A stretch of 64,000 bases of DNA, from NCBI RefSeq assembly GCF_014649715.1, contig NZ_BMTO01000005.1, positions 177,709 to 241,708 on the forward strand. Reading direction: 5' to 3'. Source of the DNA: Streptomyces lateritius (GTDB lineage Bacteria > Actinomycetota > Actinomycetes > Streptomycetales > Streptomycetaceae). Below are positions 34,725 through 43,996 of this stretch, piece by piece; within the stretch, counting starts at the first letter, position 1; every line of letters starts with the position of its first letter. Made by a program: the position numbers and the translations under genes. The notes under the pieces were generated by a model, which was given only the letters and a program-made list of their open reading frames with translations, was not told the origin of the DNA and did not search any database.

Positions 34725-35942
34725 ATGTCGCCGAACCCGCCGCAGTCGCCGAACCCGGCGAAGCCCTCGAAGTCGTCTCCCGTCCACCCCTTCGACCTCC
34801 TCGCCGTCGACGGGCTGCTGACCGACGAGGAACGCGAGATCCGTCGAACCGTGCGTGCCATGGCCGACCGCGAGCTGCGCCCGCACGTGGCCGACTGGTT
34901 CGAGCGGGGAGCTGTCCCCGTCCGCGAACTCGCCCGTCGGCTGGGCTCCGTCGGCGTGCTCGGCATGCACCTGGAGGGCTACGGCTGCGCGGGCACCAAC
35001 GCGGTCGCGTACGGCCTGGCCTGCCTGGAGTTGGAGGCCGTCGACTCGGGCCTGCGCAGTCTGGTCTCCGTCCAGGGCTCGCTCGCCATGTACGCCATCT
35101 GGAAGTACGGCTCCGAGGAGCAGAAGCAACAGTGGCTGCCCGGGATGGCGGCCGGTGAGTACATCGGATGCTTCGGCCTCACCGAGCCGGACGCGGGATC
35201 GGATCCCGGATCCATGCGCACGCGCGCCAAGCGGGACGGCGGCGACTGGGTGCTCAACGGCACCAAGATGTGGATCACCAACGGCTCGGTCGCCGACGTC
35301 GCCGTCGTGTGGGCCCGCACGGACGACGGGGTCCGCGGCTTCCTGGTACCCGCCGGCACCCCGGGCTTCCGCGCCCCGGAGATCAAGCAGAAGCTGTCGC
35401 TGCGGGCGAGCGTCACCAGCGAACTGGTCCTGGAGGACGTCCGGCTGCCGGCCGACGCGATGCTGCCGGCGGCCCGCGGCCTGTCCGGCCCGCTCGGATG
35501 CCTCAACGAAGCGCGGTTCGGCATCGTGTTCGGCGCCCTCGGCGCCGCCCGCGACTGCCTGGAGACGGCCCTCGCGTACGCCGGCGACCGGATCGTCTTC
35601 GACCGCTCCCTCGCCTCCTACCAGCTCACCCAGCAGAAGCTCGCCGACATGTCCCTGGAGCTCGGCAAGGGCATGCTGCTCGCCCTCCACCTGGGACGGC
35701 TCAAGGACGCGGGAAGCCTCTCGCCCGAGCAGGTCAGTGTGGGCAAGCTGAACAACGTACGGGAGGCGATCGCCATCGCGCGGGAGTGCCGCACGATCCT
35801 GGGTGCCAACGGCATCACCCTGGAGTACCCGGTGATGCGCCATGCCAACAACCTGGAGTCGGTCCTCACCTACGAGGGCACCAGCGAGGTGCACTCCCTG
35901 GTCGTCGGCAAGGCGCTCACGGGTGAATCCGCCTTCCGCTGA
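34725..35942 (+). CDS. Acyl-CoA dehydrogenase, glutaryl-CoA dehydrogenase-like
   Basis: This 405-residue flavoprotein dehydrogenase has glutaryl-CoA dehydrogenase character, judging by YIGCFGLTEPDAGSDPGSM, the GTKMWITNGSVAD substrate-pocket region, EARFGIVFGALGAARDCLE, and the catalytic Glu region YEGTSEVHSLVVG in the C-terminal helix. It dehydrogenates and may decarboxylate glutaryl-CoA to crotonyl-CoA, feeding electrons to ETF. ATG 34725 (or GTG 34722) has GGAGG upstream. Divergent from the CoA-transferase and likely controlled by the GntR regulator, the two enzymes together would activate and oxidise glutarate from lysine or aromatic catabolism. Confidence 0.88.
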   Translation: MSPNPPQSPNPAKPSKSSPVHPFDLLAVDGLLTDEEREIRRTVRAMADRELRPHVADWFERGAVPVRELARRLGSVGVLGMHLEGYGCAGTNAVAYGLACLELEAVDSGLRSLVSVQGSLAMYAIWKYGSEEQKQQWLPGMAAGEYIGCFGLTEPDAGSDPGSMRTRAKRDGGDWVLNGTKMWITNGSVADVAVVWARTDDGVRGFLVPAGTPGFRAPEIKQKLSLRASVTSELVLEDVRLPADAMLPAARGLSGPLGCLNEARFGIVFGALGAARDCLETALAYAGDRIVFDRSLASYQLTQQKLADMSLELGKGMLLALHLGRLKDAGSLSPEQVSVGKLNNVREAIAIARECRTILGANGITLEYPVMRHANNLESVLTYEGTSEVHSLVVGKALTGESAFR

Positions 35943-35993
35943 CACCGCTGGCACGGACACCGCCGACCGTGCGGCCTCTGACGGTCACGGTGG

Positions 35994-36509
35994 TCAGCCG
36001 GCCGTCACCCTCGCCACGAAGGCGTTGAGGTTGGTCATCGTCCTGGCGATCCGCTCGTCGAGGCCGAGGGACTCCTCGTGGCGGCCGGCCCGCAGCTTGG
36101 GCTGCCGCTTGCCGCGGATGTACAGGGAACACGCCAGGTCGGCACAGACGTAGATGCCGACCGTGTTCCCCTCGCGCCCGCGGGTGCCGGCCAGCGGCGC
36201 CGCGAGGAGGGTCACGCCCGAGGAGGCGTGGCCCGTCAGGCAGATCTGGCACAGGCTGGACTTGACCGCGCTGGTGCGGCTCGTCGCCGGCACCCGCAGG
36301 CTGATGCCCAGCGGGCCGTCCTCGGTGGGCACGACGACATGGGCACGCAGCGGCGCGCCCGGATCGACCCAGCCGAGGAAGTCGAGGTCCTGCCAGGGAA
36401 GTTCGGCGAAGTCCAGCGGCAGCCGGAGCCTGCTCGCCTCGCCCTTCGTGCAGTTCACGAAGGATGAGCGGATCTGTTTGTCGGTGAGAGGTTCCACTCG
36501 GTGGACCAT
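35994..36509 (-). CDS. FBP-domain (FusB-like) zinc-finger protein
   Basis: The 171-residue protein has the FBP/elongation-factor-G-binding layout: an N-terminal helical region (IRSSFVNCTKGEASRLRLP) and a C-terminal zinc site with CQICLTG and CADLACSLYIRGKR, the pattern of FusB-type proteins that bind EF-G and release stalled ribosomes, giving fusidic acid resistance in staphylococci. Actinobacterial members are common and not shown to give resistance. ATG 36509 lacks a clear ribosome site; GTG 36497 is an alternative. Confidence 0.8.
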   Translation of the reverse strand: MVHRVEPLTDKQIRSSFVNCTKGEASRLRLPLDFAELPWQDLDFLGWVDPGAPLRAHVVVPTEDGPLGISLRVPATSRTSAVKSSLCQICLTGHASSGVTLLAAPLAGTRGREGNTVGIYVCADLACSLYIRGKRQPKLRAGRHEESLGLDERIARTMTNLNAFVARVTAG

Positions 36510-36586
36510 ACACAGACCCCGGCGACCCGGACATCTCATTTACGGGCGGTGGGTGGTGGGCCGGGGGCGGGCGGAGACCCGGCGGC

Positions 36587-37954
36587 CTACTGGCCCGGCT
36601 GGTCCGTCGGGCCCTCGGGCGTCGTCCCGTTGGTCCCGTTGGTCGTCGGCCCGTCGGTCGTGCCGTCCGGCGGCGTTCTGCCGGTCGGGCCCTCGGGTGT
36701 CGTTCCGTTGGTCGTGCCGTCGGGCGTCGTGCCGTCGGGCGTCGTCACGTCGGGCGTCGTCCCGTCGGGTGTCGTCGGGCCCGTCTCCGTCCCGCCCGTC
36801 GCGGGGTCCGACGGCGGCCTCTCCGGGCTCCGCGGTTCGGACGTCTCCGTGGCAGGCGAGGACGGCGGGGGCGGCGGCGACGGGGAGTCCGGGGACGGCG
36901 ACGGTGAATCCGTCACCGAGTCCGACACGGTCGGCGAGGGGGAGGCCGTCGGCGGGGGCGTCTCCTTGTCCTTCGTCCCCGTGTCCCCCGCCTCGCGCGC
37001 GAACCAGCCGTTGTCCTCGGGGTCGTAGACGACGAAGACGTTCACGGTGGTCACTGAGGGGGCCACGACGACGACCTGGGAGGGCTGGAAGCCCGGCCAG
37101 GGCGTGCCGGTCGTCTTGGGCGACTTCTGGGCCACCGGGGGCGTCAGCGGGTTCCCGCAGGCGCAGCGCACCCGCGGCACCCCGTGATCGTCGACGAGCA
37201 CGGCCGTGCCCGCCTGGAGCACAGCCTGGTACGAGGTCGGCGAGCCGCTCTTGAAGCCGTGGTTCGTCACGCGGGTGTCGACGCGGAGCTGGAGCGGGGT
37301 CAGGCCGCGGAGGTACGCGGGGACTTCCTCGGCCCGCAGCCCGAGGACCGAGGCGAAGGCCGCGTTCTTCGCGGGCTCGTCGGCCAGGAAGCGCACCTGC
37401 TGCTCGACGTCGCAGCTCGCCGTCTTCCGCGTCCCGCCGTACAGACCGGCCGCGGAACCGGAGACGCTGCGCGTGGCGTTGGGGTCCACGGACCCGGTGG
37501 GGCTGGGGAGCGGGGCGGGGGACTGCGAGGTGTCGGGGGCCCGCGCCGTCGACTTGGTGAACGGGTCGGGCCCCGTGGCGGAGGCGCTCTGCAAGAACAC
37601 CTCGCCGCCTGCGGAGCCGCTTCCGCCGCCGTTCCCGTCCGGACGGGTGAGGACCACGATCAGGGCGATCGCCGCGACCAGGACGGCGGTGATCGACGCG
37701 ATCCGGGGGACCGAACGCCACCAGGGGTCGCCGCCACCGCCCCTGCCTCGGCGGCCCGCGCCGCCCCCGCCGGGACCGCCACCACGACCGCCACCGGAAC
37801 CGCCCGAACCGCCCCCCGAGCCGCCGTAGGGCGGCCCCGGGGGTGGCGGCGGACCGGCCGACGGCCCGGGGCGGGCGCCGGGGCCCGACAGGGGGCCCGA
37901 AGGCGGACCCGCGGGGGGTACCGAAGGACGGCCGGACGGCGGGTGGGAAGTCAC
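36587..37954 (-). CDS. DUF6777-type membrane-anchored protein with Pro/Thr-rich tail
   Basis: The 455-residue protein has a disordered Gly/Pro N-terminus, one transmembrane helix at about 80-100 (RIASITAVLVAAIALIVVLT), an external domain matching the Streptomyces DUF6777 family (GGEVFLQSASATGPDPFTKS, with CDVEQQVRFLADEPAKNAAF and RCACGNPLTPP carrying Cys residues), and a long low-complexity tail of TPDGTT-type units. GTG 37954 has AAGAAAGGG upstream and is preferred over ATG 37984. It is divergent from the streptophobe gene 94 bases away. No biochemical role is known. Confidence 0.8.
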   Translation of the reverse strand: MTSHPPSGRPSVPPAGPPSGPLSGPGARPGPSAGPPPPPGPPYGGSGGGSGGSGGGRGGGPGGGGAGRRGRGGGGDPWWRSVPRIASITAVLVAAIALIVVLTRPDGNGGGSGSAGGEVFLQSASATGPDPFTKSTARAPDTSQSPAPLPSPTGSVDPNATRSVSGSAAGLYGGTRKTASCDVEQQVRFLADEPAKNAAFASVLGLRAEEVPAYLRGLTPLQLRVDTRVTNHGFKSGSPTSYQAVLQAGTAVLVDDHGVPRVRCACGNPLTPPVAQKSPKTTGTPWPGFQPSQVVVVAPSVTTVNVFVVYDPEDNGWFAREAGDTGTKDKETPPPTASPSPTVSDSVTDSPSPSPDSPSPPPPPSSPATETSEPRSPERPPSDPATGGTETGPTTPDGTTPDVTTPDGTTPDGTTNGTTPEGPTGRTPPDGTTDGPTTNGTNGTTPEGPTDQPGQ

Positions 37955-38047
37955 GTTTTTCCCTTTCTTCCGTTCCGCGCCCATTGTGTGCCCCGAACCG
38001 GTCTCGTCCGCAAGCGGACAGCACCTGCCGGTATTAGCGTGGGCCGG

Positions 38048-39358
38048 GTGACCAGTCACCTCGTCCGCCACGGGGGCGAAGCCCTCGCCGCCGTCGTCGC
38101 AGGCTTCCTGGCAATGGCCGTCACCGCCGCACTCGGTCTCTGGGCCGCCGGCGCGGCCGACCTGCCGGGCGGCTTCCCGAACGTCGTCGCCGCGGTCGTC
38201 GTCATGGCCGCCGGCGGGCAGGTCGACCTCGCCGGCGACGCGGGAGCCCTCGCAGGCACGAACGCCGAGCTCACCGCCATGCCGCTCACCGTCACCCTGG
38301 TGGGTGCACTGGTCACCGGCTTCTGCTTCCTGCGCCCGATGCGCCACCACGCCGTCGCCCGCACCGAGGAGCTGGTCGCCCGGCTCGCGTGGACCGTCGT
38401 CCTCTGGCTGGCCGCGCTCGCCGGGATCTCCGCCCTCGCCCGGTACGACTTCCGCATCTCCATCGGCGGCGGCCAGGAGCAGGACGCGCTCTCCGACCTC
38501 TTCGGCGAGCTGCTGGACGCGGTGAACCCCACCGTCGGCTTCCGCACCGACGTCGGACCCACCCTCTTCTACGGCCTCCTGTGGATTCTCGGGGTCCTCG
38601 TCATCGCCCTCCTCGTCTCCCGCGGCACCCCGCTGCCGCCCCGGCTCGTCCGCTACCAGGAACCGGTGCGCCCGGCCGCCTTCGCGATGCTGCTCCTGCT
38701 GCTCACGTACGTCCTGATCGGGCTGGTCGTCGCAGTGGTCGTGGCGGCCACCAAGGGGCACGCGGCCGAAACCCTCGCCGTCGTCCTGCTGGGCCTGCCC
38801 AACGTCAGCTGGCTCGCCCTCGGCGTCGGTATCGGCGGCTCCTGGGAGGGCACGGCCGAGGGGCCGTTCGGGCTGCCCATGCCGCAGATCCTCGACTCCG
38901 TGCTACGCGGCCCCGGCACCTCCGGCCTGTCCACCGTGGACCTGTCCTCCCTCGCCTCCCACGACGCCCGGGCCTGGTGGCTGCTGCCCGTGGCAGCCGT
39001 CCTGGTCCTCGTCGCGGCCTTCGTGGCGGCCGTCCGTTCGCCGGCCCGGATCCGGCCCTGGCAGCACGCCCTGCACGTGGGCATCGCCTTCGCCCTGACC
39101 GTCCTGGTCGTCGCCCCGCTCACGCTGGTCGAGGCGCGCGCGGGGCTGTCCATCCTCGGCATCGGTGAACTCGAATCCCTCGGCGGCGAGGTCCTGCTGC
39201 GCCCCCACGTCTGGAAGACGGCCGGCCTCGCCCTGCTCTGGGGCCTCGTCGCCGGACTCATCGGCGGGCTGCTGGCCTCCCGCGTCCACCGCCACGGCGA
39301 GGTCGAGACCCGCCCCGCCAAGGGGGACGAGGCCGGCCCGTTCCCCCCGCGTCGCTGA
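38048..39358 (+). CDS. Streptophobe-family polytopic membrane protein
   Basis: This 436-residue integral membrane protein has about ten hydrophobic segments and matches the streptophobe family of very hydrophobic Streptomyces proteins (GGFPNVVAAVVVMAAGGQVD, GLPNVSWLALGVGIGGSW). Its function is unknown. GTG 38048 has no ribosome site, while TATTAG at 38032-38037 lies at the distance expected for a -10 element, so the mRNA may be leaderless. It is often found near Ser/Thr kinase genes, as here (the kinase lies convergent downstream). Confidence 0.82.
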   Translation: MTSHLVRHGGEALAAVVAGFLAMAVTAALGLWAAGAADLPGGFPNVVAAVVVMAAGGQVDLAGDAGALAGTNAELTAMPLTVTLVGALVTGFCFLRPMRHHAVARTEELVARLAWTVVLWLAALAGISALARYDFRISIGGGQEQDALSDLFGELLDAVNPTVGFRTDVGPTLFYGLLWILGVLVIALLVSRGTPLPPRLVRYQEPVRPAAFAMLLLLLTYVLIGLVVAVVVAATKGHAAETLAVVLLGLPNVSWLALGVGIGGSWEGTAEGPFGLPMPQILDSVLRGPGTSGLSTVDLSSLASHDARAWWLLPVAAVLVLVAAFVAAVRSPARIRPWQHALHVGIAFALTVLVVAPLTLVEARAGLSILGIGELESLGGEVLLRPHVWKTAGLALLWGLVAGLIGGLLASRVHRHGEVETRPAKGDEAGPFPPRR

Positions 39359-39359
39359 G

Positions 39360-39415
39360 CCCTCGACCCTCGGCCCTCGGCCCTCGACCCTCGGCCCTCG
39401 ACCCTCGGCCCTCGG
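39360..39415. repeat. Heptamer tandem repeat, eight units
   Basis: Eight units of CCCTCGA or CCCTCGG run from just after the streptophobe stop, in the order A,G,G,A,G,A,G,G at the last base. It lies between convergent genes. I see no terminator hairpin in it; it may be a simple repeat expansion. Confidence 0.9.
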
Positions 39416-39461
39416 CCCTGAGCCCCGAGGCCGTTACCCAGTCCTACGGCACCAGGAAGTC

Positions 39462-40451
39462 CTACGGCTCCCGGAACACCGGAACCGCCCACTTCGGCGG
39501 CTTCGGCGGCGCGGCCGGCGGCTCGGGTCCCTCCGCGCCCTCCCCTCGTACCGGCCCCGGACCGCCCCGCTCCAGGGCCGCCCGCAGCGCGGCGACGAAC
39601 TCCAGACACGTCCCGTACCGCTCCTCCGGCGCCTTCGCCAGGGCCTTCGCGAGCACGCCGTCGGCCGCCTCCGGCAGTCCGGGCCGCTCCGACGAGACCG
39701 GCGGCGGCGGATCGTACTGGTGCGCCCAGAGCAGCGCCATGTCATCGTCGCGCCGGAACGGCGGCACTCCGGTGAGCGTCTCGAAGACCACGCACGCCAG
39801 GCTGTACACGTCGCACCGGCCGTCCACCGGCCTCCCCGAGATCTGCTCCGGTGCCACGTAGTCGAGCGTGCCCACGAACTGCCCCACCGTCGTCAGACCG
39901 GTCAGGGACAACGACTTCTTCGTCAGCCCGAAGTCCGTGAGGTAGACATGCTCCGGATGGTCGCGGTCCGTGCCCTCCGCCACCAGGATGTTGCCCGGTT
40001 TCACATCCCGGTGGACCAGGTCGTGCGCGTGCGCCGCGTCCAGGGCCGAGGCCACCTGGACGGCGATCCGCCCCGCCTTCACCGGCGCCAGCGCTCCCTC
40101 CCGGTCGAGGAGCGCCCGCAGGTCCTGACCGGGGACGTACCGCATCGCGATGTACAGCACCCCTTCGGTCTCGCCCGCCTCGAAGACCGGGACGATGTGC
40201 GGATGGTCGATCGCGGCCGCCACCCGCGACTCGTGCGCGAACCGTTTGCGGAAGGTGTCGTTGCGGGCCAATTCGGGCGCGAGCAGCTTCAGGGCCACCG
40301 TCCGGTCCAGCCGTACGTCCCGCGCCCGGTACACGACCGCCATCCCGCCGCGCCCGATCTCGCCCTGCACGACATAGCCGGCGATCTGCTTGCCCACCAG
40401 CCCCGACTCCCGGCCGGCGGGCAGATCCGTGTCGCGGGTCGCGCCGGCCAT
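39462..40451 (-). CDS. Hanks-type Ser/Thr protein kinase, soluble
   Basis: This 329-residue kinase has all the key motifs: P-loop GEIGRGGMAVVYRA, the VALKLL lysine, the catalytic loop HRDVKPGN, DFG, and APEQISG in the activation segment. A proline-rich C-terminal extension follows; there is no transmembrane helix. Its ATG overlaps the TGA of the upstream repeat-tail gene by one base (ATGA), so translation is coupled. It is the third gene of an operon with a double-FHA ABC exporter, which suggests it phosphorylates operon partners, in particular the Thr residues of the PTQVV tail. Confidence 0.92.
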   Translation of the reverse strand: MAGATRDTDLPAGRESGLVGKQIAGYVVQGEIGRGGMAVVYRARDVRLDRTVALKLLAPELARNDTFRKRFAHESRVAAAIDHPHIVPVFEAGETEGVLYIAMRYVPGQDLRALLDREGALAPVKAGRIAVQVASALDAAHAHDLVHRDVKPGNILVAEGTDRDHPEHVYLTDFGLTKKSLSLTGLTTVGQFVGTLDYVAPEQISGRPVDGRCDVYSLACVVFETLTGVPPFRRDDDMALLWAHQYDPPPPVSSERPGLPEAADGVLAKALAKAPEERYGTCLEFVAALRAALERGGPGPVRGEGAEGPEPPAAPPKPPKWAVPVFREP

Positions 40452-41251
40452 CAGTCCTCACCCGGCAGCTGGGCCCGGTCCACCACTTGCGTCGGCGGCG
40501 GACCGGCCGGCTTCTCGCCCTCCGCCACTTGCGTCGGCGGCGGGCCGTCCACCACTTGCGTCGGCGGCGGGCCGTCCACCACTTGCGTCGGCGGCGGACC
40601 GGCCGGCTCCTCGCCCTCCGCCTCGGCCCGCCCCTCGCCGGCCGCGACGGGCCCCTCGATCCGTCCCTCCACCCGCGCCACCACCTGGGTCGGTTCGTGC
40701 CCGGCCACCGCGCCGACCGGTAGCTCGGTGCCCGCCGAGGGCCCGGCCGAGGTGGCGTACGTACTGAGCCCGATCCCGTCGCAGTACGCCCAGCGCTCGT
40801 GTTCGGCGTCGTACAGCCACAGCGACTCGCCGTCGACCACCATCCCCACCCGCAGCCCCCGCGTGCGCCTGCGGAACGTGTCCCCGTCCGTCCGCCCCGC
40901 CGCCAGTTCCTCCGCGGCGCGCCGGTAGCGGCCGAGCGACTCCTCGACGCGCGCGAGCAACGGCCGCGGATCGGCGGTCCTGGCGAGCGGCTGGCGAGCA
41001 TCGGGAGGGTCCACGGGTACGGAGACGAGGAGGCGGGCGTCGACCCAGGCGGACCAGCCGTTGGAGCAGACGATCTGCCCCCAGTCGCCGACCCTCTCCA
41101 CGAGCTGCACCGGCAGGAACGCGTCGAGCGGCACGGTGGGCAGCCCGGGGTCGGGCGCCTCCCAGGCGGGCAGGCCGTCACGCGGCACGACGTGCGTCGG
41201 CCGGAAGTCCGGAACGTACGGCGGTACGGACGGAGTGACCGGGATGCCCAT
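40451..41251 (-). CDS. SH3-like protein with PTQVV phospho-acceptor-like tail
   Basis: The 266-residue protein has an N-terminal SH3-like/extended beta domain (LPVQLVERVGDWGQIVCSNG, then a WSAW segment), a helical region, a second beta region with LWLYDAEHERWAYCDGIG, and a C-terminal tail with five copies of Pro-Thr-Gln-Val (four ending in Val-Val, one in Val-Ala) built from a repeating DNA unit. Thr with Val at +3 is a preferred FHA-binding site once phosphorylated. The neighbouring genes encode a kinase and an exporter with two FHA domains, so this looks like an adaptor or regulatory subunit. There is no signal peptide. ATG 41251 is used, and the previous gene ends 66 bases away. Confidence 0.75.
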   Translation of the reverse strand: MGIPVTPSVPPYVPDFRPTHVVPRDGLPAWEAPDPGLPTVPLDAFLPVQLVERVGDWGQIVCSNGWSAWVDARLLVSVPVDPPDARQPLARTADPRPLLARVEESLGRYRRAAEELAAGRTDGDTFRRRTRGLRVGMVVDGESLWLYDAEHERWAYCDGIGLSTYATSAGPSAGTELPVGAVAGHEPTQVVARVEGRIEGPVAAGEGRAEAEGEEPAGPPPTQVVDGPPPTQVVDGPPPTQVAEGEKPAGPPPTQVVDRAQLPGED

Positions 41252-41317
41252 CGACCGCCTGCCTTCCCTCGTACGACTTCCGCCCTGGTTCCGCCTTCTC
41301 CGCCGGATGGCTCCCGC

Positions 41318-43876
41318 CTACTTGCGCATGATCACCGGCTCGTGGCGGCGCAGCAGCCGCGCGACGGCGAAGCCCAGGACGAGACAGAGCACCATCAGCA
41401 TCCCCATGTCGAACAGCCAGGCCTCCAGGGTGTGGTGCAGGAGCGGGTCGTCCGTCTTCTCGCTCGGCGCGATCTTGCCGATGTCGATGGTCGCCCCCAT
41501 CGCGGCGAACGCCCACCGGGACGGCACCAGCCACGCCAGCTGCTCCACCACCGGCGAGCCGTGGACCGTCAGCAGCGCGCCGCAGAAGACCACCTGGACG
41601 ATCGCGAGGAGGACGAGCAGCGGCATCGTCACCTCCTCCTTGCGCACCAAGGCGGAGACGAACAGACCGAGCAACATCGCGGTGAAGGAGAGAAGGGCGA
41701 CCGCGAGCGTGAGTTCCACCAGGGGCGGCAGGAGCACGCCCTTGCCGTCCGGCACGTTCAGCGGCACACCGATCAGCGCGACCAGGGTCAGGACCACGGC
41801 CTGGACGACCGTGATCAGGCCGAGGACGACGACCTTGGACATCAGATACGCGGAACGGGAGAGGCCGACGGCTCTCTCCCGCCGGTAGATCGTGCGCTCC
41901 TTGACCAGCTCGCGCACCGCGTTCGCCGCCCCGGTCAGGACTCCGCCGACACAGAGGATGAGCAGCACGTTCATCGTGGACTCGGGCCCCAGGCTGCCCT
42001 CCGACAGCGCCCGGGCCATCGCACCCATCACGAACGGCAGGGCGACCATGATGGCGAGGAAGGTCCGGTCGGTGGCGAGGGCCGCGGCGTACCGGCGTAC
42101 GAGCGTACGGAGCTGGGCTCCCCAGCTCTGCGCCTTGGGGGGAGGGCCGGGCTCCGGAACCGTCCCCGACGCCGTGGAGGCGGGCGGCCGGTTCATCGCC
42201 TCGGCGATGTACCGGCGGTGGAAGCGCGAGGCGCGGTATTGCCCCGCCCAGTCACGGCCCCGGTCGTTCTCGAAGGCCTCGAACGCCTCCGGCCACTGGT
42301 CGAAGCCGAAGAACTCCAGCGTCTCGTCCGGCGGTCCGAAGTACGCGACCCGTCCGCCGGGCGCGAGGACGAGCAGCCGGTCACAGACGTCGAGGCTCAG
42401 CACGCTGTGCGTGACGACGATGACGGTGCGGCCGTCGTCGGCGAGGCCGCGCAGCATGTGCATCACCGAGCGGTCCATGCCGGGGTCGAGTCCGGAGGTC
42501 GGCTCGTCGAGAAAGAGCAGCGACGGCTTGGTGAGGAGCTCCAGGGCCACGCTGACGCGCTTGCGCTGGCCGCCGGAGAGACTGTGGATGGGCTGCTCCG
42601 CGCGCTCGGCGAGACCGAGTTCGTCGATGACCTCGTCGACCCTGGCCCGGCGTTCGGCGGCCGCGGTGTCGTCGGGGAAGCGCAGCTCGGCGGCGTAGCC
42701 GAGGGCCCGTCGGACGGACAGCTGAAGGTGCAGGATGTCGTCCTGGGGGACGAGGCCGATGCGCTGGCGCAGCTCCGCGTAGTCCTGGTAGAGGTCCCGG
42801 CCGTCGTACAGCACCGTGCCGCGGTCGGCGGGGCGCTGACCGGTGAGCGCGCCCAGAAGGGTCGACTTCCCCGAGCCGGACGGCCCGACCACGGCGAGCA
42901 GCGACTTCTGACCGACGGGGAACGAGACGTCCTCCAGGAGGGTCTTGCGTTCGCGGCCGTGTCCGCCTCGCGAGCCGCCCCCTTCACGGCCGCTTCGGCT
43001 CACGGTGACGGCGAGGTCCTGCACGTCGAGGGAGACCTCGCCGGTGTCGGTGAATTCGACGAGCTGGGTTCCGATGAGGCAGAACGCGGAGTGCCCGATG
43101 CCGACGATGTCGTCCGGCGTCACGCGCGCGTGCGCCACGGGACGGCCGTTGAGGTACGTGCCGTTGTGGCTGCCGAGGTCCTGGATCCAGTAGGTGCCGT
43201 CGGGGTGGGCGAGCAGTTCGGCGTGGCGCCGGGAGACCACCAGATCGTCGACGACCAGGTCGTTGTCGGGGGCCCGGCCGATACGCACGGTCCGGGTGGG
43301 CAGCGGCCGGACGGAGGTGGGCTGCCGGAAGGTTCCCGTGGCGGCGGGATGTGCGACGGAGGAGGGCCGGGGCGGGGTCCGCGGCGGCGCGGGAGCGGGG
43401 GGCTCGGGGGCCGGTACGGGGGGTGGTGGAACGGGCGGCGGGGGGGAGGGCTCACGCGAAGGCGAGGGCTCCCGCAGAGGTCCGCGATCGCGCGCGGACG
43501 GGGGCGGTGCCACCGGCTCGGACACGGGTTCGGACATCGGGTCGGACACGGGCGCGGGGCCCTGCGACAGGACCGCGCGCGGGCCGTCCCCGGGATGGCC
43601 GAACCGTATGACCGTGCCGGGACCGACTTCGCGCAGGGCGATACGCCGGCTGTCCGCGAAGGTGCCGTTCGTACTCCCCTCGTCCTCGAGCGTCCAGTGG
43701 TCGCCCACTGCGCGCAGAACCGCGTGGTGCCAGGACGCACGGGCGTCCGCGAGCACGATGTCGCTGGTGGGGTCGCGCCCGATGCGGTAGACCCGGCTCG
43801 GACTCATCAGGGTCGTGTCCCCGTCGATCTCGAGGACGAGCTCGGGAGCGGCGGGCGCGACCGGCCGTTCTCCCAT
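41318..43876 (-). CDS. ABC-2 exporter with two FHA domains (Rv1747-like)
   Basis: The 852-residue fusion has an FHA domain at about 10-95 (YRIGRDPTSDIVLADARASW, with a STNGT loop), a Pro-rich linker, a second FHA at about 190-285 (RIGRAPDNDLVVDDLVVSRR, with SHNGTYLNG), an ABC ATPase at about 300-540 (Walker A GPSGSGKS, signature SLSGGQRKR, Walker B LLFLDEPTSGLD, PQDD Q-loop), and an ABC-2 membrane domain of six helices. It resembles mycobacterial Rv1747, whose FHA domains bind phospho-Thr made by PknF, and ABCG half-transporters. Start ATG 43876 has a weak ribosome site. It heads the operon with the repeat-tail protein and kinase. The exported substrate is unknown (Rv1747 is linked to cell-wall lipid/glycan export). 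Confidence 0.92.
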   Translation of the reverse strand: MGERPVAPAAPELVLEIDGDTTLMSPSRVYRIGRDPTSDIVLADARASWHHAVLRAVGDHWTLEDEGSTNGTFADSRRIALREVGPGTVIRFGHPGDGPRAVLSQGPAPVSDPMSEPVSEPVAPPPSARDRGPLREPSPSREPSPPPPVPPPPVPAPEPPAPAPPRTPPRPSSVAHPAATGTFRQPTSVRPLPTRTVRIGRAPDNDLVVDDLVVSRRHAELLAHPDGTYWIQDLGSHNGTYLNGRPVAHARVTPDDIVGIGHSAFCLIGTQLVEFTDTGEVSLDVQDLAVTVSRSGREGGGSRGGHGRERKTLLEDVSFPVGQKSLLAVVGPSGSGKSTLLGALTGQRPADRGTVLYDGRDLYQDYAELRQRIGLVPQDDILHLQLSVRRALGYAAELRFPDDTAAAERRARVDEVIDELGLAERAEQPIHSLSGGQRKRVSVALELLTKPSLLFLDEPTSGLDPGMDRSVMHMLRGLADDGRTVIVVTHSVLSLDVCDRLLVLAPGGRVAYFGPPDETLEFFGFDQWPEAFEAFENDRGRDWAGQYRASRFHRRYIAEAMNRPPASTASGTVPEPGPPPKAQSWGAQLRTLVRRYAAALATDRTFLAIMVALPFVMGAMARALSEGSLGPESTMNVLLILCVGGVLTGAANAVRELVKERTIYRRERAVGLSRSAYLMSKVVVLGLITVVQAVVLTLVALIGVPLNVPDGKGVLLPPLVELTLAVALLSFTAMLLGLFVSALVRKEEVTMPLLVLLAIVQVVFCGALLTVHGSPVVEQLAWLVPSRWAFAAMGATIDIGKIAPSEKTDDPLLHHTLEAWLFDMGMLMVLCLVLGFAVARLLRRHEPVIMRK

Positions 43877-43996
43877 GCGTGAAATTTTATCCGCCGGGGC
43901 TGATCCGTGCCCCTGGGGCAGCCCCCGGCTCGTGCGGACCCCGCCGGTATCGTGGGCGCCTCGATCGTGGACGTCGAACGTGAGGAGGGCCCACCC

